Of a stretch of 27,362 nt of DNA, positions 1-10,274 are shown in pieces. The stretch lies in the NCBI GenBank assembly GCA_020740775.1, contig JAHEWK010000062.1, positions 1-27,362 of the forward strand, written 5' to 3'. Each line of letters starts with the position of its first letter. The stretch's first letter is position 1. The notes under the pieces are model-generated. The model saw only the letters and a list, made by a program, of their open reading frames with translations. It had not been told where the DNA came from and made no database searches. The position numbers and the translations under genes were made by a program. The stretch is from Ilyonectria destructans (taxonomy: Eukaryota; Ascomycota; Sordariomycetes; Hypocreales; Nectriaceae).

Positions 1-1
1 C

Positions 2-1882
2 GGCTTCCGCACTCGCTACTTCGGCCCGCACAACGCCAGCATGGCCTTTGTCGAGCTGACCGGACTGTGTCCCTTTATGAAGGAAACCGCCGACGAGTGG
101 CTTCGCCCCGTCATCCTTCATGATCGCAAGGACCGCAAGCGGCGTCAGTATGACCGCGAGCAAATCTTTGAGAAGCAGGATGCCGACCTGGAAGATCTTC
201 TCCCTACCAGGGAAGAAGCTGATGCTCTCATCAATGTCTACCTCGACCAGTTTGAGCAAGTCCACCGCATCGTTCACATCCCTACGTTCCGCAAGGAGTA
301 CGAGCAGTATTGGGACAACCCCGGCACCCCCAAGCGCTACGCAGCCTTCACAGCCCTCATCCTCTCCATGATGGCAGTGTCCAGCTGCGTCCACACCCAC
401 GACCATCTGAAGTTCGTCGGCATGATGTCTAATGCCCGCCACTGGGCTGAGAAGTGGATCAAAGCCTGCGACAAGTGGTCCCAGAAACAGAGCCAGAAGC
501 ACCGCCGACTCATTCATTACCAGGTCGCATGCCTGCTGTATCTTGGCAAGCGTGTTAACACCATCAAGAAGAAGCGATTCTGGACCGGGTCCGGCGCCCT
601 TATCCAAGATGGCATCGCAGTTGGCCTACATCGCGAGCCAAGTCACATGGCCGCCAAGATCACCGTCTTCCACCAGGAGATGCGTCGGCGCATCTGGGCA
701 ACTGTCCAAGAATTCGACATGCAAGCGTCGTTCGACCATGGTCTGCCTACTCTTGTCAGCCAGCTTCACTACGATACCAATGCGCCACGCAACCTCGAGG
801 ATGATGACTTTGATGAAAGCACAACTGTCCTACCTCCATCCAAGCCGGCCAAGGAATATACCTTCTCGTCGTTCCAAAACCTAGCAAGGCAGAGTTTGCT
901 GTTGCGTTTGGAACTCAGTCGGCTTCTCACGGGCCCTTTGTCGGAAATCGACTACGATCAAGTCATCCGGTACACGAATGACTTGACACAAGAAATCGAC
1001 TCTCTTCCTTCCTGGGATACCAACACCACTAATACCAAGGGGACGAAGAACCCCATGATTGCCTACACATTGTTGCACGTCCAGCTCAGGCAGTACATCA
1101 TTCCCCTCCACCAACCCTACCTTAAGCTACGCAAGCAGAACTCCAAGTACCAATACTCGGAGATCATCTACTATAATGCTGCTCGAGACGTCGTCCTTCT
1201 TCACGACAAACTCTACGATCAGGGCGTGCGTTCGCTGAATTTCCTCCGAGAGGACGCGCTTACCACCGCCATCAACCTCTGCAGTGTCACCATGCTGCAG
1301 CCGAGAGGCTCGACCAACATGATCATGATCAACTCCCACCACACCCTCAAGCTGATTGAGAAGTGTATTTCAATGAAGGAGGATCGTCTCCTCCGATGCG
1401 GCAACAATGAGCCGTGGGGATACTCCATCATGTGTGCCGCTCTCGGCCTACTCGAGGCCCACCTGGGCACCAAGGAGCCCGAAATCGCAAAGTCCACGTC
1501 GGCTGAGCGCTTCGTCAACCTTCACTACCGCCTTTTGGCGAACCAAGAACCACCAGTCGCTGGAGAACAGCAGGAGCCGGGAGCACCGATCAACTCGGTG
1601 GGTGCGCCGGCGATTGGGCCGACCCCTAATATACCCTTGCACGATCGGCCAAAGGTAATGAACCTCGAGTTCCAGGGCAGGGCGTTTCCTAATATTGGTA
1701 TCCAGTCTGTGCCGCCGTTCGCATATAACCCGGCGATGCCCGCCGCTCCGATCGATCCCAACCAGGCCCCATGGCTCATGGCTGGAGGAGATCAGACTCA
1801 GCCATTTAACCTAGATCCAAGCCTCGAGCTTCTCGGATTGAATCTGAATGAGATCTGGGGCGAGTCTTGGGAGCTTGGCTAA
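2..1882 (+). CDS. Fungal-specific (Zn2Cys6-family) transcription factor, C-terminal part; 5' end outside window
   Basis: The frame is open from the first bases, so the ATG at 41 is internal: 13 codons before it (GFRTRYFGPHNAS) also read as protein, and R-[YF]-F-G-P is a usual lead-in to the fungal_trans (PF04082) middle homology region. Counting from that ATG, an aromatic and Leu-rich domain covers about residues 50-330. It contains F-x-Q-x-H-R-I-[VI]-H-x-P-T-F-R near 70-84 and an R-R-R-I-W...D...S...G-L-P signature near 213-236, typical of fungal_trans. The last 110 residues are Pro/Ala/Gly-rich with acidic and leucine patches, as in an activation tail. The DNA-binding Zn2Cys6 cluster would lie to the left and is not seen. 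The role is presumably a nuclear regulator; the target pathway cannot be told. It is convergent with the next gene, 352 bp away. Confidence 0.9.
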   Translation, partial: GFRTRYFGPHNASMAFVELTGLCPFMKETADEWLRPVILHDRKDRKRRQYDREQIFEKQDADLEDLLPTREEADALINVYLDQFEQVHRIVHIPTFRKEYEQYWDNPGTPKRYAAFTALILSMMAVSSCVHTHDHLKFVGMMSNARHWAEKWIKACDKWSQKQSQKHRRLIHYQVACLLYLGKRVNTIKKKRFWTGSGALIQDGIAVGLHREPSHMAAKITVFHQEMRRRIWATVQEFDMQASFDHGLPTLVSQLHYDTNAPRNLEDDDFDESTTVLPPSKPAKEYTFSSFQNLARQSLLLRLELSRLLTGPLSEIDYDQVIRYTNDLTQEIDSLPSWDTNTTNTKGTKNPMIAYTLLHVQLRQYIIPLHQPYLKLRKQNSKYQYSEIIYYNAARDVVLLHDKLYDQGVRSLNFLREDALTTAINLCSVTMLQPRGSTNMIMINSHHTLKLIEKCISMKEDRLLRCGNNEPWGYSIMCAALGLLEAHLGTKEPEIAKSTSAERFVNLHYRLLANQEPPVAGEQQEPGAPINSVGAPAIGPTPNIPLHDRPKVMNLEFQGRAFPNIGIQSVPPFAYNPAMPAAPIDPNQAPWLMAGGDQTQPFNLDPSLELLGLNLNEIWGESWELG

Positions 1883-2234
1883 TCTGCATGAAGACATACA
1901 TATTAATAGGAATGTGGATTCTGTAAGCGTCATGAAGGATATAGGACTACTGTGGTGTTTCTCTCTTTCTTTAGGGCGTTTTGGAGTGTTGAGGGATACC
2001 AGGTTACATCACGACTCAATCGCAACCACAGTCATAGAGTCTATGGCGGCTTGTGCCTTGGTTCTTCATTGTCTTTGAGAAGCAAAATCTATCTGTGGGT
2101 CTAAAAAAAAAAGGGTCGCCAACTGACATCGTGCTCCAGTGCCAGCCAGTCTAACCTCAAAATCCCCCCCCTTGTGCTGCAGCTAAAAGTTCCCCAACTC
2201 CACTGATGACCAGCATCTCCAAGGACCTTAACGT
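1883..2234. other. Convergent intergenic spacer
   Basis: This is the shared 3' flank of the transcription factor (+) and the low-complexity protein (-). A poly-A run at 2103-2112 and a C run near 2165-2172 are the only notable strings. No gene is supported here. Confidence 0.6.
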
Positions 2235-4124
2235 TCAAATCTCTTCCACTCCAGAATCTGATGCCTCCACCAGCTCCCGCTTGACGCATGACAAGATGGG
2301 ATCTTCCTCGTATTGCTGACTTGTCTTGAGCTGGTAGATGTCGCGAGTGCAGTTGTGGACTTGGTGCCCAAGTGTCTCCAATGCTCTGAGCACACTGTCT
2401 CCACTCAACCCCGACGGGACGTTGAAAGTAGCGGCATTTCGGATGCGGGCCTGGTTGTCCTCTTCCAGGGCCGAGAGCCGTTGCTTGATATCCAGCATCT
2501 CTGCCAAAATTTGCCCGATATAGTTGTTGGCGGTGACGCTAGGCCGAGGGAGGTCTGCGATGCGCTTTCTGGTGCGCAGTTCGGATTCCTGGACTTGGGC
2601 GGCGACTTGGGCGGTCAATTCCTGTTTCAGCCGCAGAAACATCAAGCCCTGCTTGGCATCCTCGATCGGTGCAGCCCACTCTTCAGTGGGCTTGGCAGCT
2701 TCAGCGGGCTTGGCAACTTCAGTGGGCTTGGCAGCGTCCTTCGGCTTCACATTACCAGCCGTGACAACATCTGTGCTGCTCTGATTGGTTTCGTCGGCCT
2801 TGGTGCCAATCGTGTTGTCTCTCTGCTTTCTCAAGACATTGGGTTCTCGGACCAAGCTGGGGATGCTCTGCTCGGTTGCCTCATTGGCGGGTTCCTCCAA
2901 AACTGGGGGGTTGAGACCCTGGCAGGCCGTGTCTTGCTGCAAGTTCTTTTCACGGTCATCTGTGCCGGCGGATGACTCGGGAGGACTCAGGGCTTCGGGA
3001 GTCGGCTGGGCCACGACATATCGACGGCGTCGCTTAGTTCGGAGGAGGTTCGTTCTTTGCCCAAGCGAGCCTCCCTCGGTGACAAGTGCGTGATGGGGTC
3101 GCTTTCGTTCGTTTGTAAAAGCGATGGAGGGGGATGCACTGGAGGGTATCGCACTGGAGGGTGTCACACTGGATGGTGTCGCACTGGAGGGTGCCACACT
3201 AGAGGGTGTCGCAATGGAGGGTGTTGCAATGGACACTTTCGGAATTTTGTTTTCCAATTTGCTGGGCGTCATACCAGCAGGCGTCTGGGCAGACCAGATG
3301 TCGGTATCGGGGAAGATCGTCTCGACGGCTTTGATGAGTCGGTTGCGGTTCTCGAGACGATTCTTGCCGTAGATAGTACGGAATGCAATCCAGTATGCCC
3401 AGTTCCATCCTTCCTTGGTGACAACTCGCCAGACGACATGGTTACTCGTGATAGTTTGGCTTGAAGACGTAAATTTGATGAAGGAAAGGATCTTGGCGAA
3501 TCTGGTCTTGGTGTGGTTGTCCCAGTTGTGGATGCCGTGGTTGAGGTAAATGCCCATGACATCGTTGATGGCTTTTTGGTCAAGTCCCTGATGGGAGAGG
3601 CTAATGGGAATCTCGAATTCGCGGCTGAGCGAGGCAACGGCATCGTTGATTGCCTCCGAGTAGGTGACGACGTTGGATTCTGCGATTGTCTTGGAGGGAG
3701 TGCCCGGGTTGACAGCAATGCTTGTCTCAGATGCGGTGCTGAACTCAGGTGGAGAGCTCGGCTTGGAGAGGATGCTTGACTCGACAGTCGAGGCTGCGTT
3801 GGCTGCAGCGCTCATCTTGGGAGTGCCACTGGCCCGGAGAGGACTGCTGGCCTTGGGCGCATCGGCGACGATGGAAGTATCGTCGGCTTTGGGAGTGCTG
3901 TTGGCCTTTGGAGTGTTGTTGGTCTTTGGGGTGCTGTTGGTCTTGGAAGGGATGTTGGTCTGGGGAGTGCTATCACCCTTGGGAGTGTTGTCGCCCTTGG
4001 GACCTTTTTCGGTCTTGCGAGTTTTGCGAATCTTGCGAGGAGTGCTTGGCTGGAGAGCATCTACGTTCTCCGAGGAGTATCTCGACTTGACGCCCCGCGA
4101 GGAGAGTCGTCTCGATGCACCCAT
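2235..4124 (-). CDS. Low-complexity, probably nuclear protein of unknown function (629 aa)
   Basis: I chose the ATG at 4124 (context GTCACGATGG). The frame stays open further upstream, but that extension reads as untranslated leader. Layout: a basic N-terminus with RKIRKTRK at 30-37; a Thr-Pro-Lys repeat zone at about 46-82 (period six residues); Ser/Pro linker; and a non-repetitive core at about 155-290 rich in Trp (VVWRVVTKEGWNWAYW near 230-245), the only part that looks folded. After it come a five-residue Ser/Pro repeat (298-335), a KRRRR nuclear-localisation-like cluster near 365, an AKPTE-type repeat near 465-480, and a predicted coiled coil at about 535-560. I do not recognise a family. 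The two repeat tracts come from in-frame DNA minisatellites of 15 and 18 bp, so length should vary between strains. A nuclear scaffold or DNA-binding role is only a guess. Confidence 0.75.
   Translation of the reverse strand: MGASRRLSSRGVKSRYSSENVDALQPSTPRKIRKTRKTEKGPKGDNTPKGDSTPQTNIPSKTNSTPKTNNTPKANSTPKADDTSIVADAPKASSPLRASGTPKMSAAANAASTVESSILSKPSSPPEFSTASETSIAVNPGTPSKTIAESNVVTYSEAINDAVASLSREFEIPISLSHQGLDQKAINDVMGIYLNHGIHNWDNHTKTRFAKILSFIKFTSSSQTITSNHVVWRVVTKEGWNWAYWIAFRTIYGKNRLENRNRLIKAVETIFPDTDIWSAQTPAGMTPSKLENKIPKVSIATPSIATPSSVAPSSATPSSVTPSSAIPSSASPSIAFTNERKRPHHALVTEGGSLGQRTNLLRTKRRRRYVVAQPTPEALSPPESSAGTDDREKNLQQDTACQGLNPPVLEEPANEATEQSIPSLVREPNVLRKQRDNTIGTKADETNQSSTDVVTAGNVKPKDAAKPTEVAKPAEAAKPTEEWAAPIEDAKQGLMFLRLKQELTAQVAAQVQESELRTRKRIADLPRPSVTANNYIGQILAEMLDIKQRLSALEEDNQARIRNAATFNVPSGLSGDSVLRALETLGHQVHNCTRDIYQLKTSQQYEEDPILSCVKRELVEASDSGVEEI
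3136..3234 (-). repeat. 15-bp in-frame minisatellite in the 629-aa gene
   Basis: About 6.6 tandem units of the type GCACTGGAGGGTGTC (plus strand), each differing by one to three bases. They encode the Ser/Pro five-residue repeat on the minus strand. The unit is a multiple of three, so copy changes keep frame. Confidence 0.9.
3891..3998 (-). repeat. 18-bp in-frame minisatellite in the 629-aa gene
   Basis: Six tandem units of the type GGAGTGCTGTTGGTCTTT, encoding the minus-strand Asn-x-Thr-Pro-Lys six-residue repeat. Units differ mainly by transitions. Confidence 0.85.
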
Positions 4125-4792
4125 CGTGACGAGGATTGATGAAAGATGGAAGGAGGTACAGATGATAAAGACTCCGTAGCGAGTCCGGATTCCTGCCGAG
4201 GGTGGCGCAGGAACTGGATGAGAGAGGAGTGGTGAAAGGGTGAAGGAAGGAAGGAGAAGCAATGGTGCGAGGTGAGGTGAGGTGACGTTGATATGCCTGA
4301 GGAAGCCTGCAGGCAACTGTCCGCGTTTGGGTGCTTGGGCGTGTTTGGCAGCTGGCAGTCGCCCGATGGGGAAATTTTGCAAACCTCGCGGTGAAGGGGC
4401 AGTGAGAAGGCAGTGAATGGTTGGATTTGCTCTGTTCTCAACCCAAAGTGAGAGCGGCCAAGGTGATTGTCGACCGATTCTGAGTCAAAACCTATTAGAG
4501 TGACACCCACTCACCCGCTCCGTGCTACGTACCTGCACGTAACTCGCAGGGCGGCCGTGTGACGACCCCGCGATGCTTGGGAGCAAACAGCAGTCTGCTG
4601 ATCTATCAAGGTTCGGCTCTTTAATCGATTCCATTCTTCGCCAGTTGCCCAACATGGCAGCTCATTACTGGCGGTGGACGCAATAACTTCCATCAACACC
4701 CAAACAGAGAGTGTGCGAGCAAGAATCCGTAGAAATAACCCCACGTACTGTGTTCTAGTCAAGTGATCCGCACGCCTCGAGACGCGCCGTGA
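4125..4792. other. Upstream region of the 629-aa gene; no gene seen
   Basis: This holds the leader and promoter of the minus-strand gene. Frames running through it lack an ATG start or good coding character. No clear TATA box or binding-site cluster was recognised. Confidence 0.5.
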
Positions 4793-5314
4793 TGTGCTTA
4801 CGTGCTGACGGTTGACTCCGTCACAAGTATTCCTGTCCACCACTCCTTGCAACATGGCTGCATTGAACGGGGTACACCAGTCCTCGACTTTGTGATTCAA
4901 GACGAGACCGTAAAAATAAAATCTAACACATGGGGCCCCTTTTCAGAAAACCCGAGCACCCATTGTTCAAGGGTCTACACACCATCGATTTGGACAATAT
5001 CACACTCCGAACGGACAACAACAATAAAAACAACAACAATAAAAACAACATCACATCAATATCGCGATTATGAACACCCGCACAGAGAGGGAAACCATAT
5101 ACCCTATAGAGGCAAGTACAACATCCAGTGTCCAAGGTGCCGTGTGAGGGTGCTCAATGGCCAACGGTGCCGCGTTTGCGGCGGAAGGGCGTGGGACCAC
5201 AATCTGGGCATCAAGAACAGATTTCCCAATTCCCCAACACCAGAGCCAACTCCAGAGCCCACGAAGAAGTCTGAACCTACGCCCAAGGAGCCTGAACCTG
5301 AACCAAAGAAGTAG
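4793..5314 (+). pseudogene. Zinc-ribbon frame without an ATG (gene remnant or 3' exon)
   Basis: One open frame runs from a TGA at 4790 to a TAG at 5312, with no ATG anywhere in it. Its second half looks coding: C-P-R-C...C-R-V-C-G-G (two CxxC pairs 12 residues apart, from about 5129) would bind one zinc ion, followed by a Pro/Glu/Lys tail made of PTPEP-type repeats. The stretch at about 5027-5060 (ACAACAATAAAAACAACAAC-like) looks like a 5' leader, and the only nearby ATG (5070) is in another frame and stops after 25 codons. A possible intron at 4872-4946 (GTACAC, TCTAACAC, TTTCAG) after the ATG at 4854 leads into a different frame that stops near 5025. So this is either a 3' exon whose start I cannot place, or a gene that lost its start. 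Function unknown. Confidence 0.35.
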
Positions 5315-5519
5315 AAATTTGGGGGCTGATTTGTATCCGAATCAATGTACGTATTCTAATACCAGGCAGGGTCAGGAGTCAGTAGCTACGAACTTGAGCT
5401 GACAGTGGCGAGAGATGCAAAATGGCGGCAGAAGCAACCTGCACCCCAAATTATCATTAATTATCGATGGAGAGTTTCTTACCAAGCATTAAAAGACAAT
5501 AGCTATTTAAATAAGAGTA

Positions 5520-5816
5520 CTGCTATTCGCACACATCAAGCTCTTTCACTAAAGCCTCAGCTGGACTGGGTGCCTACTACATACAATTAAAGGGTGTACT
5601 AAACGTCTGTCTTTTCAATTAAATTAGACCTAAGAAAATAAAATAAATAATAATAGTATTTATTATTATTATTTTTATAAGAGATAAATCCTAAAAAGTA
5701 GTCCTCTAAAAACTTTACTTCCTAAACTGCTTTACTCAGACAATCGATAGTTATCAGTCGGATTGAGATGTGTGGTTATGTGCACAAATAACAATAGGTG
5801 TGCGTGTGAATAGTCA
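5520..5816 (+). mobile_element. MITE-like TIR element, copy 1 (297 bp, TA-flanked)
   Basis: The left end CTGCTATTCGCACAC is mirrored by the right end GTGTGAATAGTCA (inverted: TGACTATTCACAC). The dinucleotide TA lies directly outside both ends (5518-5519 and 5817-5818), as for Tc1/mariner-type insertions. The interior is A/T-rich with no coding capacity. Related copies lie at 11211-11528 (same orientation) and 24406-24630 (inverted). It begins about 200 bp after the zinc-ribbon frame and ends just past the tetraspanin stop. Confidence 0.7.
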
Positions 5817-5829
5817 TAGACCCTCGGCA

Positions 5830-6804
5830 TCACTCATTTCTTGCCTCATCACTGACCCATCCATTGCCTGCATTCATTGACGATGGCTCTAATCTTGGCC
5901 TGCATCCATTCACTGAACCATAGCTCTGCGATCCATTCTCTCGCTGCTCAGTTGACTCCTCATCCTCGACAAGGCCGGCCGTCAATAACCCACGCGTGCT
6001 CTCATTCTCTGCCTGTTCTTGACGCCGACGTAGTGAAAAGCTCCACCAAGGTGCGCCCCATTTAGTCGCAAGAATGCCGATGATCTGGTTTTCAATGTTA
6101 GTCACTGTTTCCCGTGCTTAGTATGGCCTCCATACCTGCATCAGACTAACTGCAGCCAGTACTGCAACCATCCCCCCGGCTGTTGCCTTGGTAGCGCTCT
6201 TCCAAGGTCCTCGACAAGGAAGAGTTCGACCATAGGTCTTCGCGCATGTGCTTGGAGTCGTCCCAGGGAAGGGATACGCACGATCTCTCACAGAGTTGAG
6301 TCCGCAGCAGTCGAAAGTATCCTGAATGCCCCGGATGCCAGTGGCATCATGTGCGCGAAACATGGCCATCCATGTTGTGTCAAGTTTGCAGTCAAGAGTG
6401 GATGAGGACACCACGTCCTCGAACAACAGCGTCGCAAGGATCGTGGTCACGAGAGCTTGCAGGGTCTGGAGGATGAAGGGTGTGAGCTTGGCGAGGCGAT
6501 TGGACGACGGTGAACTGCTGCGCAAGAGACGCTGGTGGAAAAGGGCATTGAAAAAGGCGCCGATTGGTAGTAATATGACCAAAATGGAGGTGACAGGCGA
6601 TATTGGGAGGGAGAGAGACGTGCTGTGCAGGTGAACCAAACTGGACCAAGATATTGTCAGTGGGACGTAATTAGGGAGCGAGAAGGAAACCTACACAGCA
6701 ACGACAACAAGCGCGATGCTGACCTAGAAATCGGTTAGCTTGGTATTCAAATCCATATTGTTGGGGTGACGTACCAGCAAGTAGACGACAGCCAGGTTGA
6801 GCAT
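5830..6804 (-). CDS. Tetraspanin, four exons, 272 aa
   Basis: Exons (minus strand): 6775-6804, 6695-6723, 6136-6640 and 5830-6084. Introns are 51, 54 and 51 nt with GTACGT/TAG, GTAGGT/CAG and GTATGG/CAG ends, and GCTAACC, CTGACAA and ACTAACA branch sites. Phases join cleanly. The product has four hydrophobic spans: about 2-23, 36-58, 70-95, and a last one (ATAGGMVAVLAAVSLMQ continuing into IIGILAT) built across the third splice. Between spans three and four lies the large extracellular loop with the tetraspanin hallmark D-C-C-G-L-N, followed by two further cysteines (STCAKTYGRTLPCRG). The cytosolic tail (about 70 residues) is polar. Tetraspanins organise plasma-membrane protein assemblies. 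Fungi have Pls1, Tsp2 and Tsp3 types; this short-headed form looks most like Tsp3, but I cannot prove the subfamily. The gene appears intact although repeats lie on both sides. Confidence 0.9.
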
Positions 6805-7430
6805 CGTGTGAGGCTTAAGGGTGAGCCTCCCGGATAGGGCGGAGTCAGGCAGTGAGTGAGGTAGTGGGACGAAGAGGGAAAATAAAGACCGAGGAAGGAT
6901 GAGAAGAGGGGTGTACTCTCGCGCTTTTATGACGTTTGAATATTGTCAGTCGCGAATCAGGCTGCGTTGGAGTGGCTCGACTCTATTGGTTCATTGGTGT
7001 ACACCGTGATGCGAGAAGCCGGCTGCGGGAGGCCGACCACAACAGACCAGGTTGCAATGTAACTCTTGACGCAGGATAACAAAGATATGCATTGGCCGCG
7101 CACGGTGTGGTAGCGGTCAATGAACATGTTGGCGGAGCTTGGTGCGCAACAACTCAACATCGAAAATTGCACAGTCTAGCTCGTTTTACCATGACGAGGA
7201 TTGCGACGGGGATTCGGGCGATGAGAATGTCTCCCTTTGCGGCTGATAGTGTGAAAGAAGAGGCGTTGAAGACGTCCATGAGGGGAGACGGTCAAGTGTT
7301 CAGGGAAGAGACCCTTGAGAGGCTGTTAGAGGATAGAGGAGCGTGCAGACAGTACGGAAGAGACCTACCATGTAGACCCAGAAAAAGGGCTGTCATCGAG
7401 GGAACGGAGGTCTGAGGATGAAAATCATAG
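6805..7430. other. Tetraspanin upstream region; no gene supported
   Basis: This is the promoter side of the tetraspanin. A plus-strand frame at about 7092-7415 starts with TTG and shows no recognisable domain. Nothing else was identified. Confidence 0.4.
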
Positions 7431-7872
7431 CTTCCCAAACCTGCGACTGGGTTGGGGGCGAAAGTTGAGGCCGAACTCAACGATCGAAGTGAGGAGTCGA
7501 CGAAGGTTGAGGCCGAAGACAACGAGAAGGTGGTGAGGTGGTGAAAATCGTAGCTGACGCCGCGAAGATGAAAGAGAAAGAATCATGGCTAGAGCCATCG
7601 ATCCCAGGAGGAGGTCATAACGAGGTTGACGTTGTAATCTCGAGGCCGAAGCCATGGGAGGTGAGGGTGGTGAAAAATCGTAGCTGACGCCGCGAGGATG
7701 AGAGAGGAAGAATCGTCGCCGAGGCGGCGAAGGGAGTGCAGCTTTTATGGGCAGCACCAGTGGCTGGCAGATGCTCGCAGCTGGCAAGAAGGGATGACTC
7801 CTCCCGGGTTTGCCAATCCGTAACTCAGCGTCTCCAAAGTGCAAGGTTAGCAAACAATCAAGAATTTCCAAA
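7431..7872. repeat. Dispersed repeat S, copy 1, with internal duplication
   Basis: Contains several AGTTGAGGCCGAA-type units (about 7453, 7503 and 7640) and a roughly 50-bp segment (GGTGGTGAAAATCGTAGCTG onward) present twice, near 7531 and 7669. Bases 7641-7872 match 11025-11207, sharing GGCAGCACCAG-GGCTGGCAGATGCTCGCAGCTGG. Both copies end in TCAAGAATTTYCAAA. A 152-codon ATG frame on the minus strand (7425-7883) consists of this repeat and is not taken as a gene. Confidence 0.7.
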
Positions 7873-8204
7873 CCCCCAATCATTCGTCACATTCTACGAT
7901 ACAAGATAGCAATAAAGACACGGGCGCGGGTGGCATACAGTTCCGGGCTCATCTTGGCAATCGCCCAACGTTCAGTTCATCACTATCGCTGATCCACTGA
8001 TGTTCCAGTCCATCCCCATATGTTTCATACAAGTTGCAGAAGGCCAGAAGTTTTACAAAAGTTACATCATTTAAACATTATCATTATCTTATAACCAGTA
8101 GTATCCATCGCAGCACAAAAAGAAGCAAGAAATTACGACACTTTATCGTATGACGCGCGTTGTGTCGTCGTCTCTGTGAATGAGCTCATCCGACCATCAT
8201 AGAA
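7873..8204. other. Spacer between repeat S and the helicase relic
   Basis: Moderately A/T-rich (8040-8130). No ORF of interest and no clear repeat match were seen. The helicase relic stops at its right edge. Confidence 0.4.
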
Positions 8205-10274
8205 TTACCCGTTTGCCCAGTCTGCAAACTTTTCATGCGCGCTGAGTTTTGCGGAGGGAGAAGTTGAGACGACCCATGGATTCAACACGGGCGAGGAGGC
8301 TGACAGTTCTCTGGCGTCCAGAAATGGTCTTGGCCTTAGAATCGCCTTTGACCAGGGACTTGCAAGGGACTTGCGAGGTGTCTCCGATGAAGAGGCATGC
8401 TGATCGTGGAAAAGTTGACAGCAAAATAGCTGAAACACTTTCCCGCATGCGGGCCGCATCATTCAGCACGACGAAGTCAGGCTTCCAATCCGTCTGGTTT
8501 GCAAGTTGACTGAGGGCGACAGGAGTGCCACAAACAACATCGCAAGCTTGCGCCGCAGCTTTAAGCAATTTTCGTGCTACACCGAGATGATTTTTGTGCT
8601 TGAGCTTGAACATCTCGGGGTCTCGCTGTCGCTGGATCATGGCATCGTGGTATTCCCGCCATTCGTCTTTGTCCTTGTGAGCGATAACCTTTGCGAGCGA
8701 TGAAATTGTGCCAAAGCAGACAGACGGCGAGCGTGCTTCAAATGACTTGACGCGGTGCTGGTTAACATGAGCTGCAAGCTGCTTGTCTTGACTAGCCGCA
8801 TACCCGACGCTGTCCATGTCGATCATTTTGGGAGGTGATGGGTCATCCACAAGAACATTAGATAGCTCGATCTGGTAAGGCAAAGCACGGCAGATTGTCT
8901 TGCCAGGGCATGCATCGTGCAACCGATGACGGCGTAATCAACCGAGTTGTTTTGAGCGGCAGTCCAGGCGACTACGGCTGTGCGTGAGTCTTGAGTGCTT
9001 GCCTCCTTTGCTTTAGCTGCGGCAAAAACACGAGCCCAGGCACTATTGGTGGGAACTTGAGTACTGGGACCTTGTCGACTGGGTTGTCTCTGCTTCGCGG
9101 CTTCGTGGGGTCTGCTAATGATAGCCTTCACGACGCCAATAGCAAAAGAGGTCTTTCCACTGCCTGGTCCTCCTGCGCCAAACAAAATGCCAAATGGAGC
9201 TTCTCCGAACGAAGTGATTGCGTCGTGTCTTTCGCCTTCGTAGCGGCCAGCGTCAAGATCATCTTGAAGTTGGGGGAACTCGGCTAGGAGGTTGCGATGT
9301 TGGATCTTGCCTTCGAACTTCAGCGAATACTTCCACCACTGTACTGCCAGAGTGATATCGAGAGGGTCTTTCATGTCGTTTAAATCCGTGACTGCATCAC
9401 ATTCCGCCTGGATCGATGTCATATTTGCAGCGTACCACAGATTGGAACCCAGGGTAGGATATGATGTGGTGGGTGATTCTTTATCGATACCAGGTCTGAA
9501 GATGCGCTGTAGGAACAAGTTCAAGGGCCCGACGATCTTGATGGAAGGAAGAGTGCACAAAATGGGAGGCCGTTTCATTCCGAAGGTCCAGTTGGGCTGT
9601 GTTGGGGTCTTGACTGAAAACATAGCAAGGTTGCTACCGGTTCTGGGGGGTAAGGGAACTCGCATAGCCATCCATGGTTCACCCGGGTCATTATCACCCC
9701 GCCCCGGGCGCATGAGACGGTTTGAGGCTACCCAGTTGCGGAGACGCTCAAACCAGACGATGTCGTCCTCGGTTTCCTCTTGCTTTAAGGAGTCGGCAAG
9801 AGTCATAGCAGTCGCGGCAAGCTGGGCATCGCGAGGCTTGTCGTAATGGGCAGTGACTGCCTCTCCAGAGGGTTCCCGCAACATAGAGAAGATGTAGGCA
9901 CCAGCTGTATCGAGAAACCGGCTATGCTTGAGGTTGAGAAGATTGTTTTCCAGTTCATCTGCACGCAGCGGTATCCATAGTCCTTGTCCTTGTTCTTTCG
10001 GCGTTCTGAGCTTGGAATGCGTCTGCTGGAAAGTTGGAGGGTTGGATGTCGCGATAGGCAGCTGGATGGCTATGGGTATGTCAGCATCATGTCAGGGAAG
10101 AGAGCGTTCATAAGAGATACGTACTATTCAAGCCAGAGACTGACCAACTTTGACATCGAGGGTACATCGAGCATCCCTAGCCGCTAGGTGGACGATTTCG
10201 ACAAAGGCTTTGCTGAGATGTGGGCAAGGGTGTTTTGGTAGACACTTAGGATTGATGGAGGGGATAAATAGAGA
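8205..10274 (-). pseudogene. Superfamily 1 (UPF1-like) helicase relic, both ends missing
   Basis: Reading right to left, the coding frame is open from about 10272 and has an intron at 10070-10144 (GTCAGT, GCTGACA, CATAG) that joins in phase. It continues to 8823 through a shared D-x-LENNL...RF...MLRE block (9875-9964) and a Walker A loop, GAGGPGSGKTS, near 9155. Near 8920 the reading switches frame (indel or unrecognised intron) and goes on with CGTPVALSQL, a Walker B-like V-V-L-N-D-A-A-R (Asn where the family has Asp/Glu) and motif III F-I-G-D-T-S-Q-V-P. Near 8240 it switches frame again into a motif-IV-like stretch and stops at 8205. Motifs V and VI are absent. SF1 helicases use ATP to move on RNA or DNA. 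This copy should be inactive. Its upstream end is cut exactly where the satellite starts, and the in-frame TAA at 10275-10277 is already satellite sequence. A paralogous fragment lies at 22696-23640. Confidence 0.8.

Noticed and set aside
2313..2975. Plus-strand frame of 220 codons
   Set aside because: It is a shadow of the 629-aa minus-strand gene; its first codon is TTG and it has no domain.
4872..4946. Convincing intron (GTACAC, CTAAC, TTTCAG) upstream of the zinc-ribbon frame
   Set aside because: Splicing it from the ATG at 4854 gives a frame that stops near 5025 and does not join the zinc-ribbon frame.
7425..7883. Minus-strand ATG frame of 152 codons
   Set aside because: It is composed of repeat S and its internal duplication, and the frame is not kept in the other S copy.
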